A stretch of DNA of 16,094 bases from an uncultured Collinsella sp. Its GTDB lineage: Bacteria > Actinomycetota > Coriobacteriia > Coriobacteriales > Coriobacteriaceae. Below, piece by piece: positions 1-7,516 of the stretch. Location of the stretch: assembly GCA_902494465.1 (NCBI GenBank), contig CABUTH010000029.1, positions 1 to 16,094 of the forward strand, written 5' to 3'. The translations under genes were made by a program, and so were the position numbers. Every line of letters starts with the position of its first letter. The stretch's first letter is position 1. The notes beneath the pieces are model-generated. The model had not been told where the DNA came from and did no database searches. It saw nothing but the letters and a program-made list of their open reading frames with translations.

Positions 1-447
1 CCGGGCCTGGAGAACACTGAGTTCTTCCGCTACGGTGTCATGCACCGCAATACCTTTGTCGACGCCCCGCACGTGCTCGATGGCACCTTTGCCGTGCCCG
101 GTACCGGCGTGCGTCTGGCCGGTCAGATCACCGGTACCGAGGGATACATGGAAGCCGTGGCGACAGGTCTGCTCGCGGCGCTCAACACCTATGCCGAGGC
201 TATCGGTGCCGCGGGCGTCGAGTTGCCGCGTGTGGGTGCCCTGGGTGCGCTCGTGGGCTATGCGACCGATCCTGCCACCGTGGGCTATCAGCCTATGCAT
301 GTCAACTTTGGCCTGGTGCCGCCACTCGAAGATGGTAAGCGCCGCAGCAAGCGCGACCGCTACCAGGCCTATGCGGACCGTGCGCTCGAGGCCCTCGATG
401 CCTACTTGGCCACGCGTTCCGACTTGTTTGGAGGCGACCGGTCATAG
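1..447 (+). CDS. trmFO: TrmFO, folate/FAD-dependent tRNA (uracil-54-C5)-methyltransferase (3' part)
   Basis: This is the C-terminal 148 residues of TrmFO; the reading frame is open from base 1, so the gene begins outside the window. TrmFO uses FAD and methylenetetrahydrofolate to make 5-methyluridine at position 54 of the tRNA T-loop, in the cytoplasm. The segment starts with the family-typical PGLENTEFFRYGVMHRNTF, followed by a glycine-rich stretch (GQITGTEGYMEA) that belongs to the FAD/NAD-binding fold, then the conserved end (MHVNFGLVPPLEDGKRRSKR) and a C-terminal helix. The TAG stop overlaps the proposed ATA start of xerC by four bases, so the two are probably translationally coupled. trmFO-xerC adjacency is a known arrangement in Firmicutes. 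Identity is confident; only the N-terminal part is unseen. Confidence 0.93.
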   Translation, partial: PGLENTEFFRYGVMHRNTFVDAPHVLDGTFAVPGTGVRLAGQITGTEGYMEAVATGLLAALNTYAEAIGAAGVELPRVGALGALVGYATDPATVGYQPMHVNFGLVPPLEDGKRRSKRDRYQAYADRALEALDAYLATRSDLFGGDRS

Positions 448-1364
448 CCTTTGACCTGTACGACACCGTCGACTCGTTTATCGCCTATATCGCACGCGTC
501 GAGGGACTTTCTCCCAACACGGTGACGGCCTATGGCTCGAGGCTGGAGCGCTTTGCTGCCTGGTGCGAGCGCGAGGATATCGATGCTTTCGCTGCCGACG
601 TGCGCACCATTCGTCGCTATCTTGCCGAGCTTTCGCGTGAGCAGGTGGCTACCCGAACGCTTGCGGCGCACCTGTCGGCTATTCGATCTCTCTATCGCTG
701 GATGGCTGCCGAGGGGATTGTCGAGGGCGATGCGGTCTCGGCGATCGCGTCGCCCAAGCTGCCGCGTGACCTGCCGGGCGTCCTTACGACCCAGCAGGTC
801 GAGGCGCTGCTCAAGACGCCTGATACCTCAACACCCGCGGGACTGCGCGATGCGGCGATGCTCGAGTTGCTCTATGCCTCGGGTGCCCGCATCTCAGAGC
901 TTGCGGCGCTCAATGTGGAATCCATCTCATGGTCCGAGCGCACGCTGCGCCTGTGGGGCAAGGGAAGCAAGGAGCGCATCGTTCCTCTGTATCGTCGTGC
1001 GCTCGATGTGACGCGTCTCTATATTGAAGAGGGGAGGCCGGAGTTGCTCGCTCGGGCAAAGCGCCGCGACCTCGCTACCGGGCCGCATCCGCTGCTTATA
1101 TCGGCGCGCGGCAATCGCATGAGCGCCGCGATGCTCCGGCGGCGGTTCCATACGCTGGCGACGCTCGCCGGCATTCCGGCTGACATCGCCCCGCATGCGA
1201 TGCGCCATACCTTTGCGACCGACTTGCTCGAGGGCGGTGCGGACCTGCGCTCGGTTCAAGAGCTGCTAGGTCATGCGAGCCTGTCCACGACGCAGATCTA
1301 CACGCATCTCACACCCGATCGGCTTAAGCGGGCTGTGGCTCAAGCCCATCCCCGCGGCGAATAG
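444..1364 (+). CDS. xerC: Tyrosine recombinase XerC/XerD family
   Basis: Site-specific tyrosine recombinase, expected to resolve chromosome dimers at dif. Counting from the GTG at 522, the catalytic set is complete: R123 (GARISEL), K147 (WGKGSKERIVPL), H225 and R228 (HAMRHTFATDLL), H251 (LLGHASL) and nucleophile Y260 (TTQIYTHL). Start choice matters. The GTG at 522 would cut off the first helix of the core-binding domain, while the same frame upstream reads FIAYIARVEGLSPNT, typical of the family N-terminus. That frame is open back to a TAA at 336-338 and has no ATG, GTG or TTG before 522. An ATA at 444 sits 9 bases after GGAGG (430-434) and overlaps the trmFO stop, giving 306 residues, the usual XerC length. 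I therefore prefer ATA 444 (inference); the conservative call is 522-1364. XerC versus XerD is taken from the trmFO neighbour. Confidence 0.85.
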   Translation: MAFDLYDTVDSFIAYIARVEGLSPNTVTAYGSRLERFAAWCEREDIDAFAADVRTIRRYLAELSREQVATRTLAAHLSAIRSLYRWMAAEGIVEGDAVSAIASPKLPRDLPGVLTTQQVEALLKTPDTSTPAGLRDAAMLELLYASGARISELAALNVESISWSERTLRLWGKGSKERIVPLYRRALDVTRLYIEEGRPELLARAKRRDLATGPHPLLISARGNRMSAAMLRRRFHTLATLAGIPADIAPHAMRHTFATDLLEGGADLRSVQELLGHASLSTTQIYTHLTPDRLKRAVAQAHPRGE

Positions 1365-1413
1365 TGGCTGGGACGTCCCGCGCCGCACTCAGGTGTGTGG
1401 TTTTGATTGCGGG

Positions 1414-1442
1414 TTGGCAGGAAGAGGCATTCCTGCTATCAT
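1414..1442 (+). promoter_or_regulatory. Sigma70-type promoter of rpsB-tsf
   Basis: TTGGCA (1414-1419) and TATCAT (1437-1442) are separated by exactly 17 bases, and the -10 is preceded by TG plus one base (extended -10). It lies about 140 bases before rpsB in the only long gap between xerC and rpsB. Sequence match only; no start site is known. Confidence 0.65.
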
Positions 1443-1449
1443 TCATCGG

Positions 1450-1578
1450 GTTGCTTCACGGCAACATGTTTTTATCACGCACGCGCGGCTACTTCATACC
1501 GTGGTGCCCGGGCTTTGGTAGCACATGTCCGGGTTGGTTTTGGAGGATGACCCCGCGCGGAGGCAAACCACAGGAGGT
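1450..1578 (+). promoter_or_regulatory. Structured 5' leader of rpsB with ribosome-binding site
   Basis: The transcript from the promoter at 1414-1442 would carry a leader of roughly 130 bases. It holds several inverted repeats: GTTGC/GCAAC (1450-1454 with 1461-1465), CCCGG/CCGGG (1507-1511 with 1529-1533) and TGGTTT/AAACCA (1535-1540 with 1565-1570). The last ends just before the ribosome-binding site AGGAGGT (1572-1578), six bases from the rpsB ATG. In E. coli, S2 represses rpsB-tsf through its mRNA leader. A similar role here is inference; no match to a known RNA family is claimed. Confidence 0.4.
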
Positions 1579-1583
1579 TTAAC

Positions 1584-2312
1584 ATGGCTACCAAGATTAA
1601 TATCCGCACCCTGCTCGAGGCCGGCTGCCACTTCGGTCACCAGACCCGTCGCTGGAACCCCAAGATGAAGCCGTTCATCTTCGGTGAGCGCAACGGCATC
1701 TACATCCTCGACCTCAAGCAGACTATCCTCGACGCCGACCAGGCCTACACCTTCGTCAAGAACGTCGCCAAGGGTGGCAACGTGCTGTTCGTCGGCACCA
1801 AGAAGCAGGCTCAGGAGGCCGTCAAGAACGCTGCTGAGCGCGCCAACATGCCTTACATCAACCAGCGTTGGCTCGGCGGTATGCTGACCAACTTCGTCAC
1901 CATCCGCTCCCGCATCAACCGCATGGAGGAGCTCGAGGCCATGGTCGAGGACGGCCGCATGGCTGTTCTGCCCAAGAAGGAGCAGGCTGTTCTCGGCAAG
2001 GAGCTCACCAAGCTCCAGACCAACCTCGGTGGCGCCCGCGACATGAAGGGTCTGCCCCAGGCTCTCTTCGTCATCGACACCAAGCGCGAGGAGAACGCCA
2101 TCAAGGAGGCTCAGCGCCTGAACATCCCCGTCGTCGCTTTGATCGACACCAACTCCGATCCCGACGAGGTCGAGTACGGCATCCCCTGCAACGATGACGC
2201 TATCTCCGCTGTCACCCTTATGTGCGAGCTCATGGCTGACGCCTGCCTCGCTGGCTCCGGCAAGGAGCAGGTCTCCGAGGCCGAGATGGCCGCTGAGCCC
2301 AAGGCCGAGTAA
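1584..2312 (+). CDS. rpsB: 30S ribosomal protein S2
   Basis: Ribosomal protein S2 of the small subunit, 242 residues, within the normal bacterial range. The N-terminus shows the family signature: [20 protein letters not shown], then [17 protein letters not shown]. Further conserved blocks are [26 protein letters not shown] and [17 protein letters not shown], followed by [24 protein letters not shown] written in two parts by the family as the nucleotide-like core strand and loop. The ATG is preceded by AGGAGGT at 1572-1578. Codon use is strongly biased (CTC, AAG, CGC, GCT), as expected for a highly expressed gene. It forms an rpsB-tsf unit with the next gene, the usual bacterial arrangement. 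Confidence 0.98.
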   Translation: MATKINIRTLLEAGCHFGHQTRRWNPKMKPFIFGERNGIYILDLKQTILDADQAYTFVKNVAKGGNVLFVGTKKQAQEAVKNAAERANMPYINQRWLGGMLTNFVTIRSRINRMEELEAMVEDGRMAVLPKKEQAVLGKELTKLQTNLGGARDMKGLPQALFVIDTKREENAIKEAQRLNIPVVALIDTNSDPDEVEYGIPCNDDAISAVTLMCELMADACLAGSGKEQVSEAEMAAEPKAE

Positions 2313-2357
2313 ATCAGTCTTAGTTAATTCTTTTTCATCTCTTTGAAAGGAACCACA

Positions 2358-3227
2358 ATGGCCCAGATTACCGCCGCTATGGTCAAGCAGCTCCGCGAGA
2401 TGACCGACTCCCCGATGATGGAGTGCAAGAAGGCTCTCGTCGAGGCTGACGGCGACATGGACGCCGCTGTCGACGTTCTGCGTAAGAACGGCCTTGCCAA
2501 GGCTGCCAAGAAGGCTGGCCGTGAGACCAACGAGGGCGCTGTCGCCGCGTTCGTCTCCGAGGATGGCAAGACCGGCGCTCTGCTCGAGCTCTCCTGCGAG
2601 ACCGACTTCGTTGGCTCCAACGCCAAGTTCACCGGCTTTGCTTCCAAGGTCGCTGAGGTTGTCGCTACCACCGAGCCTGCTGACGTCGACGCTCTGCTCG
2701 AGAAGCCGATGGGCGAGGAGACCGTTTCCTCCGAGCTCACCGAGATGATTCACATCATGGGCGAGAACATGAAGATTTCCCGCTTCGCTGCCCGCAAGGC
2801 TGAGAACGGCGCGCTCGCTTCTTACATCCACATGGGTGGTAAGATCGGCGTCCTCGTCGAGTTTGCCTTCGAGAAGGCCGAGACCGCTCAGGCTGAGTCC
2901 TTCAAGACCTTCGCTCACGACGTTGCCCTTCAGGTTGCCGCCGTCGCCCCGATCTGCGCTACCCGCGATCAGGTTCCGGCCGAGACCGTCGAGCACGAGA
3001 AGCAGATCTACATGGCCCAGGCTGCCGAGTCCGGCAAGCCCGAGGCTATCCAGGAGAAGATGGCTGTTGGCCGTCTGGAGAAGTTCTACAAGCAGTCCGT
3101 GCTCACCGAGCAGGAGTTCATCAAGGACAGCTCCCTTACCATCAAGAAGTACGCTGAGCAGGTCTCCAAGGAGCTCGGCGACACCATTACCGTCGTTGCC
3201 TTTGACCGTCTGGTCCGTGGCGAGTAA
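2358..3227 (+). CDS. tsf: Elongation factor Ts
   Basis: EF-Ts, the guanine-nucleotide exchange factor of EF-Tu, 289 residues. The N-terminal UBA-like domain is clear (AQITAAMVKQLREMTDSPMM, then ECKKALVEADGDMDAA), followed by the NGLAKAAKKAGRETNEG linker and the TDFV contact motif within CETDFVGSNAKF. A second half of the dimerisation core ends in SLTIKKYAEQVSKELG. The ATG at 2358 is chosen over an in-frame TTG at 2343, because GAAAGGA (2345-2351) lies just upstream of the ATG and inside any longer reading. It is 45 bases after rpsB, a T-rich spacer with no hairpin seen, so both are probably on one transcript ended by the terminator at 3251. Confidence 0.97.
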   Translation: MAQITAAMVKQLREMTDSPMMECKKALVEADGDMDAAVDVLRKNGLAKAAKKAGRETNEGAVAAFVSEDGKTGALLELSCETDFVGSNAKFTGFASKVAEVVATTEPADVDALLEKPMGEETVSSELTEMIHIMGENMKISRFAARKAENGALASYIHMGGKIGVLVEFAFEKAETAQAESFKTFAHDVALQVAAVAPICATRDQVPAETVEHEKQIYMAQAAESGKPEAIQEKMAVGRLEKFYKQSVLTEQEFIKDSSLTIKKYAEQVSKELGDTITVVAFDRLVRGE

Positions 3228-3250
3228 ATAAGCTCTTGTAGCTGGTAATG

Positions 3251-3285
3251 AGCAGGCTGTGGGTTTTACTCACAGCCTGCTTTTT
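3251..3285 (+). terminator. Rho-independent terminator of rpsB-tsf
   Basis: An 11-bp perfect stem (AGCAGGCTGTG at 3251-3261 with CACAGCCTGCT at 3271-3281), a 9-base loop and a T run through 3285. It starts 23 bases after the tsf stop and separates the rpsB-tsf unit from pyrH. Confidence 0.93.
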
Positions 3286-3286
3286 C

Positions 3287-3315
3287 ATGGCTCTTATCAG
3301 AGCCTTTGATATCAT
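3287..3315 (+). promoter_or_regulatory. Possible promoter of the pyrH-proS operon
   Basis: A TATCAT at 3310-3315 lies between the tsf terminator and the pyrH ribosome-binding site. The -35 at 17 bases upstream (ATGGCT, 3287-3292) is a weak match. A promoter is expected here because a strong terminator precedes pyrH; the exact elements are uncertain. Confidence 0.3.
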
Positions 3316-3344
3316 ATTGAGAGTCTAATTAAAGGAGGATCGCT

Positions 3345-4067
3345 TTGTCCGACATCCGATATAAACGCGTGCTTCTTAAGCTTTCCGGCGAAGCACTGAT
3401 GGGCGACGGCCAATATGGCATCGACCCCAAGGTTACCGACCATCTTGCCAAGCAGGTCAAGGAGCTGCTAGCCGTTGGCCATGAGGTCGGCGTCGTTGTC
3501 GGCGGCGGCAATATTTTCCGCGGCATGGCAGGCGCTGCCGGTGGCATGGAGCGTGCTCAGGCCGACTACATGGGCATGCTGGCAACCGTTATGAACGCGC
3601 TCGCCCTGCAGGATGCCTTCGAGCATAACGATGTTCCCTGCCGCGTGATGAGCGCTATCCAGATGAACGAGATCTGCGAGCCCTATATTCGCCGTCGCGC
3701 CATCAACCACCTTTCCAAAGGCGACGTCGTTATTTTTGCCGCCGGTTCGGGCAATCCGTACTTTACGACCGACACCGCCGCGGCTCTTCGTGCGTGTGAG
3801 ATCGGCGCCGAGATTCTGATTAAAGCCACCAAGGTTGACGGCATCTACGATAAGGATCCCGTCAAGTGCGCTGATGCCGTCCGTTTTGACAAGATTACCT
3901 ATCACGAGGTTCTCGTCCGCGGTCTGCAGGTTATGGATTCCACGGCTACGGCACTGTGCCAGGACAACCGTATGCCGATTTTGGTCCTCAACATCGATGG
4001 CGAGGACACCGTCAAGCGCGCGCTTTCGGGTGAGCCCGTCGGCACGCTCGTCTATCAGGAGGATTAA
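3345..4067 (+). CDS. pyrH: UMP kinase (uridylate kinase)
   Basis: Bacterial UMP kinase, hexameric amino-acid-kinase fold, which phosphorylates UMP to UDP with ATP in the cytoplasm. The 240 residues are a standard length. The N-terminus has [10 protein letters not shown] (phosphate-binding lysine), then [13 protein letters not shown], a substrate-binding glycine loop; later [17 protein letters not shown] and [13 protein letters not shown], which are family hallmarks for the UMP and ATP sites, and [12 protein letters not shown]. The start is TTG at 3345, six bases after AAAGGAGG (3331-3338); no better ATG fits before the conserved lysine. frr begins two bases after the stop, with its ribosome-binding site inside the pyrH end. 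The pyrH-frr pair is conserved in most bacteria. Confidence 0.97.
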   Translation: MSDIRYKRVLLKLSGEALMGDGQYGIDPKVTDHLAKQVKELLAVGHEVGVVVGGGNIFRGMAGAAGGMERAQADYMGMLATVMNALALQDAFEHNDVPCRVMSAIQMNEICEPYIRRRAINHLSKGDVVIFAAGSGNPYFTTDTAAALRACEIGAEILIKATKVDGIYDKDPVKCADAVRFDKITYHEVLVRGLQVMDSTATALCQDNRMPILVLNIDGEDTVKRALSGEPVGTLVYQED

Positions 4068-4069
4068 GC

Positions 4070-4606
4070 ATGGCAGAGAACATCACCGCCCATATGGACA
4101 AGTCGCTCGAGTCCCTCAAGCATAACTTCTCCAAGGTCCGTACCGGCCGCGCCAATGCCAACATTCTGTCCGACATCACCGTCGATTATTACGGTGTTCC
4201 CACGCCGGTCACGCAGGTTGCCGCCGTCAAGACCCCCGAGGCCCACATGCTGCTCATCGAGCCGTGGGACAAGGCACTCATCAATGCTATCGTCAAGGCC
4301 ATCGGCGCTTCCGATCTGGGTATTACCCCCAACTCCGATGGCACCGTCGTTCGTCTTCCGTTCCCGGCTCCCACTGAGGAGCGCCGTCGCGAGCTCGTCA
4401 AGGAGTGCCGCGAGTACGCCGAGCAGGCCAAGGTTTCTATCCGTAACATCCGTCGCGACTTCAACAACAAGCTCGAGCGCGATGAGGAGCTCACCGAGGA
4501 CGATGTCCGTCGCGAGCAGGCCAAGGTCCAGAAGCACACTGATGAGTATGTCGCCAAGGTCGAGGAGCTTCTGAAGGAAAAAGAAGCCGAGGTCATGGAG
4601 ATCTAA
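4070..4606 (+). CDS. frr: Ribosome recycling factor
   Basis: RRF, which with EF-G splits post-termination ribosomes. The 178 residues are a little shorter than the usual about 185, the difference lying at the N-terminus. Conserved features are the start of the long helix with SKVRTGRANANIL, the YYGVPTPVTQVAAV segment of domain II, the LGITPNSDGTVVRLPFP strand-loop and the C-terminal coiled helix (VRREQAKVQKHTDEYVAKVE). AGGAGG at 4057-4062 inside pyrH serves the ATG at 4070. The gene stops one base before the GTG of uppS, so translation of the three is probably coupled. Confidence 0.97.
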   Translation: MAENITAHMDKSLESLKHNFSKVRTGRANANILSDITVDYYGVPTPVTQVAAVKTPEAHMLLIEPWDKALINAIVKAIGASDLGITPNSDGTVVRLPFPAPTEERRRELVKECREYAEQAKVSIRNIRRDFNNKLERDEELTEDDVRREQAKVQKHTDEYVAKVEELLKEKEAEVMEI

Positions 4607-4607
4607 G

Positions 4608-5402
4608 GTGCAATACGACGAGCATAAACTGGTCGAGTACTTTGCCGACGCCCCTGCGGGCGTCGGTTTTTCCGACCTTGACCTCAATAACATTCCGCAC
4701 CATATCTCGTGCATCATGGACGGTAACGGTCGTTGGGCCACGTCGCGCGGTCTTGCACGCACCGAGGGCCATAAGGCGGGTATCGTCTCCCTGCGTGAGA
4801 TCATTACCGCATGCGTGCGCTTGGGTGTCGACGTCCTTTCGGCCTATGCGTTTTCCACCGAAAACTGGAATCGTCCGCAGCACGAGGTCAACGTTTTGAT
4901 GCATTTGTTTGCCAAGACGTTTATCGATGAGTTGCCGCTGCTTAAGCGCGAAAACGTGCGCGGTGTCTTTTTGGGCGATATTTCCGCACTGCCTAAGAAG
5001 ACCCGCGATGTCTTTGAGCGAGGTCTTGCCGAGTGCGCCAATCACACCGGCATGACGCTGGCGCTTGCCGTCAACTACGGCGCGCGTGCCGAGATTACCC
5101 GCGCTGTCCGTCAGATAGCACTCGACGCTGCCGCCGGTAAGATCGATCCTGGCGCAATTGATGACGACATGGTGGCTTCCCACCTCTATACCGCTGGCCT
5201 TCCCGATCCTGAGCTTGTGATTCGCACTTCTGGTGAGCTGCGCCTTTCGAACTATCTGCTGTGGCAGGTGGCTTATTCCGAATTCTACGTCACCGATACC
5301 TATTGGCCCGACTTTGATCGTTGGGGCCTTATCGACGCCATTTTGGCCTATCAGGGCCGTGACCGTAGGTTTGGTGGACTGAGCAAGACCGAGGAGGCTT
5401 AA
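4608..5402 (+). CDS. uppS: Isoprenyl transferase (undecaprenyl diphosphate synthase)
   Basis: cis-prenyltransferase that condenses isopentenyl diphosphate units onto farnesyl diphosphate to make the C55 carrier for cell-wall synthesis. The 264 residues carry all family motifs: IMDGNGRWA with catalytic D38, the EGHKAG block, AYAFSTENWNRP, and LVIRTSGELRLSNYLLWQ followed by SEFYVTDTYWPDF. The start is GTG 4608, seven bases after a GGAG inside frr; no other ATG, GTG or TTG is in frame before the catalytic motif, so this start is well supported. An odd feature is an intrinsic-terminator-like hairpin within codons 13-22 (listed separately). cdsA follows after two bases. It draws on the same isoprenoid supply as dxr and ispG in this operon. 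Confidence 0.96.
   Translation: MQYDEHKLVEYFADAPAGVGFSDLDLNNIPHHISCIMDGNGRWATSRGLARTEGHKAGIVSLREIITACVRLGVDVLSAYAFSTENWNRPQHEVNVLMHLFAKTFIDELPLLKRENVRGVFLGDISALPKKTRDVFERGLAECANHTGMTLALAVNYGARAEITRAVRQIALDAAAGKIDPGAIDDDMVASHLYTAGLPDPELVIRTSGELRLSNYLLWQVAYSEFYVTDTYWPDFDRWGLIDAILAYQGRDRRFGGLSKTEEA
4645..4671 (+). terminator. Terminator-like hairpin inside the start of uppS (possible attenuator)
   Basis: CCGACGCCC (4645-4653) pairs perfectly with GGGCGTCGG (4658-4666) around a four-base loop, followed at once by TTTTT (4667-4671). Form and tail are those of an intrinsic terminator, but it sits 37-64 bases inside uppS, 39 bases after the frr stop. Ribosomes translating uppS would be expected to prevent it folding, so it could act as a polarity or attenuation point. 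Function is inferred. Confidence 0.5.
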
Positions 5403-5404
5403 TC

Positions 5405-6304
5405 GTGTCCGATCGTCCCAAGGCATCTGCTCCCATGACGCCTGCGCGCAAAGCTGCCACTGCGGGAGCGCCTGCAGCGAAGGGCGGCACCGGTTCGTGG
5501 CTGTCGGGCTTTATTACCCGTGCCGCCGCCGGTATCGTCTACGCCGTTGTCTTTATCCTGTGCCTGGTTTTGGGTATCGTGCCCACGGCCATCTTTGTTT
5601 CCGTCATGAGCGGCCTGTGCTGCTATGAGTTTTTCCGTATGACAAGGCTCGATGGCAAGATGGCTAACGAGCGCATGGGTATCGCTGCCGCCGTACTCTT
5701 TCCGCTGTCGGCGTTGGGCGATTCGATGCTGCTGAATGCCCTGCTTTTTGCCCTGATGCTCGCTGTGGGCATTTGGTATGTCTGGTCGCCGCGTACCCGC
5801 ATCTCTGATGTGGCCGTGACGCTCATGGGTCCCATCTACACTGGCTTTATGCTGTCGGCTATCGTGCTGCTGCGCGATGCCGTGCCCGGTTTTGCCGGCG
5901 CCCTTCTTTCGGTGGGCGTTTGCGCGTCCCTTTGGGTCTCCGATTCGTTTGCCTACATCGTGGGCAGCCGTATCGGTAAGCACAAGATGGTTCCCAAGAT
6001 CTCTCCCAAAAAGAGCTGGGAGGGGTTTGTCGGCGGCATCCTGGGCTCGGTTTTGATTTGGCTCATCCTGTGGGCGACGCACTTCTACAAACTCAGCCTG
6101 CCCTATGCGCTGCTGTGCGGCGTGGTCGTGTCCATTTTGGGCGTTATCGGCGACCTCATCGAGTCGCGCATCAAGCGTGGCGTGGGCGTCAAGGATTCCG
6201 GCAACCTTATCCCGGGCCATGGCGGCATGCTCGACCGTAGCGACTCGCTTATCTTCGGCTGCATTACTGCTCAGCTGCTTTTGATGATCGGAGGCGTGCT
6301 GTAA
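5405..6304 (+). CDS. cdsA: Phosphatidate cytidylyltransferase (CDP-diacylglycerol synthase)
   Basis: Integral membrane enzyme that makes CDP-diacylglycerol from phosphatidate and CTP, the branch point of phospholipid synthesis. The 299 residues begin with an Ala/Lys-rich hydrophilic tail of about 30 residues, then several membrane segments (roughly 42-75, 92-125, 138-156, 164-186, 208-226, 233-252). The family signature is complete at 254-280: SRIKRGVGVKDSG then IPGHGGMLDRSDSL, including the KD and HGGxxDR residues. The start is GTG 5405, seven bases after GAGGAGG (5391-5397) inside uppS. The TAA stop shares its last A with the dxr ATG. The long soluble N-terminal tail has no recognisable domain. 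Confidence 0.95.
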   Translation: MSDRPKASAPMTPARKAATAGAPAAKGGTGSWLSGFITRAAAGIVYAVVFILCLVLGIVPTAIFVSVMSGLCCYEFFRMTRLDGKMANERMGIAAAVLFPLSALGDSMLLNALLFALMLAVGIWYVWSPRTRISDVAVTLMGPIYTGFMLSAIVLLRDAVPGFAGALLSVGVCASLWVSDSFAYIVGSRIGKHKMVPKISPKKSWEGFVGGILGSVLIWLILWATHFYKLSLPYALLCGVVVSILGVIGDLIESRIKRGVGVKDSGNLIPGHGGMLDRSDSLIFGCITAQLLLMIGGVL

Positions 6305-7491
6305 TGTCCTTCCAGACGACGTATGGCCCCGATGGACGTCTCCGTGTTGCCATCCTGGGTTGTACGGGCTCTATCGGCACCCAGGCGCTCGATGTGTGCC
6401 GCCAGCATGCCGATCGCCTGCAGGTGACGGCGCTGTCCGTTAACTCCAGTACCTCCGAGCTCGTTGCCGCTGCCCGCGAGTTCTCGGTTCCGGCGGTTGC
6501 CGTGGCCGATGTCGCTCATGGCGATGACGCCGTGCTGCAGGAGTTGCCCGAGGGAACGAAGCTCGGCGTTGGCGCGCAGGCGGTTTGCGAGCTCGCGCGT
6601 CGCGACGATGTCGACTGCGTGCTCGTCGCTATTGTGGGCGCCGCCGGTCTCGAGGCGAGCCATGCGGCCTTGACCTCGAATAAGCGTCTTGCCCTTGCCA
6701 ACAAGGAGTCCCTCGTCGTCGGCGGCGACTTGCTTATGCCGTTGGCGCAACCGGGCCAGCTTATTCCAGTCGACTCTGAGCACTCCGCCATCTACCAGTG
6801 CTATCTGGGGGAGAACCCACGCGAGGCTCATTGTATTTGGCTCACCTGCTCGGGCGGTCCGTTCTTTGGCCGCACCCGCGACGAGCTCGACCGCGTGACG
6901 CGTGCCGATGCCCTCGCACATCCCACGTGGGCCATGGGTGCCAAGATCACCATCGACTCCGCCACCCTCATGAACAAGGGCCTGGAGCGCATTGAGGCCA
7001 TGCATCTGTTTAACTGCGACCTCGATTTCATTAACGTGGTCGTGCAGCGTCAGTCCAAGATTCACTCTATGGTTGAGTTCGCCGACGGCTCCGTGATGGC
7101 GCATCTCGGTGCTTCCGACATGCGTATTCCCATCCAGTTCGCGTTCTCGTATCCCGAGCGTTGGGATACCCCGGCGCCTCGTATCGATTTCTGCGAGCTG
7201 GGGCAGCTCACGTTTGATGCTGCCGACTTGGATACCTTCCGCTGTCTGGCACTGGCCGAACGTGCCGGCAAGACGGGTGGCACCATGCCGTGCGTGCTCA
7301 ATGCCGCCAACGAGGTCGCCGTCGATGCCTTCCTGCACGATGGCTGCAGCTTTACCGATATCGATCGCATTGTGGAATCCTGCATGGATTCCCACGATAT
7401 GCAGGCGGTCGATTCGTTTGAGCAGCTTCGCGACATCGATGCATGGGCGCGTGAAAAGGCTGCGCAGGTGCTCGCCGCAACCCGTTCCTAA
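6304..7491 (+). CDS. dxr: 1-deoxy-D-xylulose 5-phosphate reductoisomerase
   Basis: DXR (IspC), first committed step of the MEP isoprenoid pathway: converts DXP to 2-C-methyl-D-erythritol 4-phosphate with NADPH and a divalent metal. The 395 residues match the family length. Visible motifs: NADPH loop GCTGSIG (19-25, with Cys where Ser is common), ALANKESLVVGG, metal ligands in PVDSEHSAIYQ (D157, E159), LTCSGGPFFG, the flap HPTWAMGAKITIDSATLMNK with E228 following, the IHSMVEFADGSVMAHLGASD block and TMPCVLNAANEVAVDAFL. The ATG overlaps the cdsA stop by one base. It shares the operon with ispG, another MEP enzyme, and with uppS, which uses the products. Confidence 0.97.
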   Translation: MSFQTTYGPDGRLRVAILGCTGSIGTQALDVCRQHADRLQVTALSVNSSTSELVAAAREFSVPAVAVADVAHGDDAVLQELPEGTKLGVGAQAVCELARRDDVDCVLVAIVGAAGLEASHAALTSNKRLALANKESLVVGGDLLMPLAQPGQLIPVDSEHSAIYQCYLGENPREAHCIWLTCSGGPFFGRTRDELDRVTRADALAHPTWAMGAKITIDSATLMNKGLERIEAMHLFNCDLDFINVVVQRQSKIHSMVEFADGSVMAHLGASDMRIPIQFAFSYPERWDTPAPRIDFCELGQLTFDAADLDTFRCLALAERAGKTGGTMPCVLNAANEVAVDAFLHDGCSFTDIDRIVESCMDSHDMQAVDSFEQLRDIDAWAREKAAQVLAATRS

Positions 7492-7516
7492 CCCATAAGG
7501 ATTGCTTTTTCGTTTT

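Noticed and set aside
1370..1379. Perfect palindrome GGGACGTCCC after xerC, within a weak GCGGCG/CGCCGC stem (1354-1386)
   Set aside because: No T tract follows and no promoter overlaps it; a short palindrome in GC-rich DNA is not enough to call a terminator or operator.
1364..1582. Short plus-strand frame of 72 codons between xerC and rpsB
   Set aside because: No ribosome-binding site or homology; it overlaps the rpsB promoter and leader.
1494..2996. A 500-codon minus-strand frame across rpsB and tsf
   Set aside because: Same codon-bias artefact over two highly expressed genes; it spans two real genes and has no recognisable domain.
3228..3344. Pyrimidine-responsive attenuator before pyrH
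   Set aside because: The only hairpin is the tsf terminator, directly after tsf; no alternative antiterminator pairing or PyrR-like site was seen.
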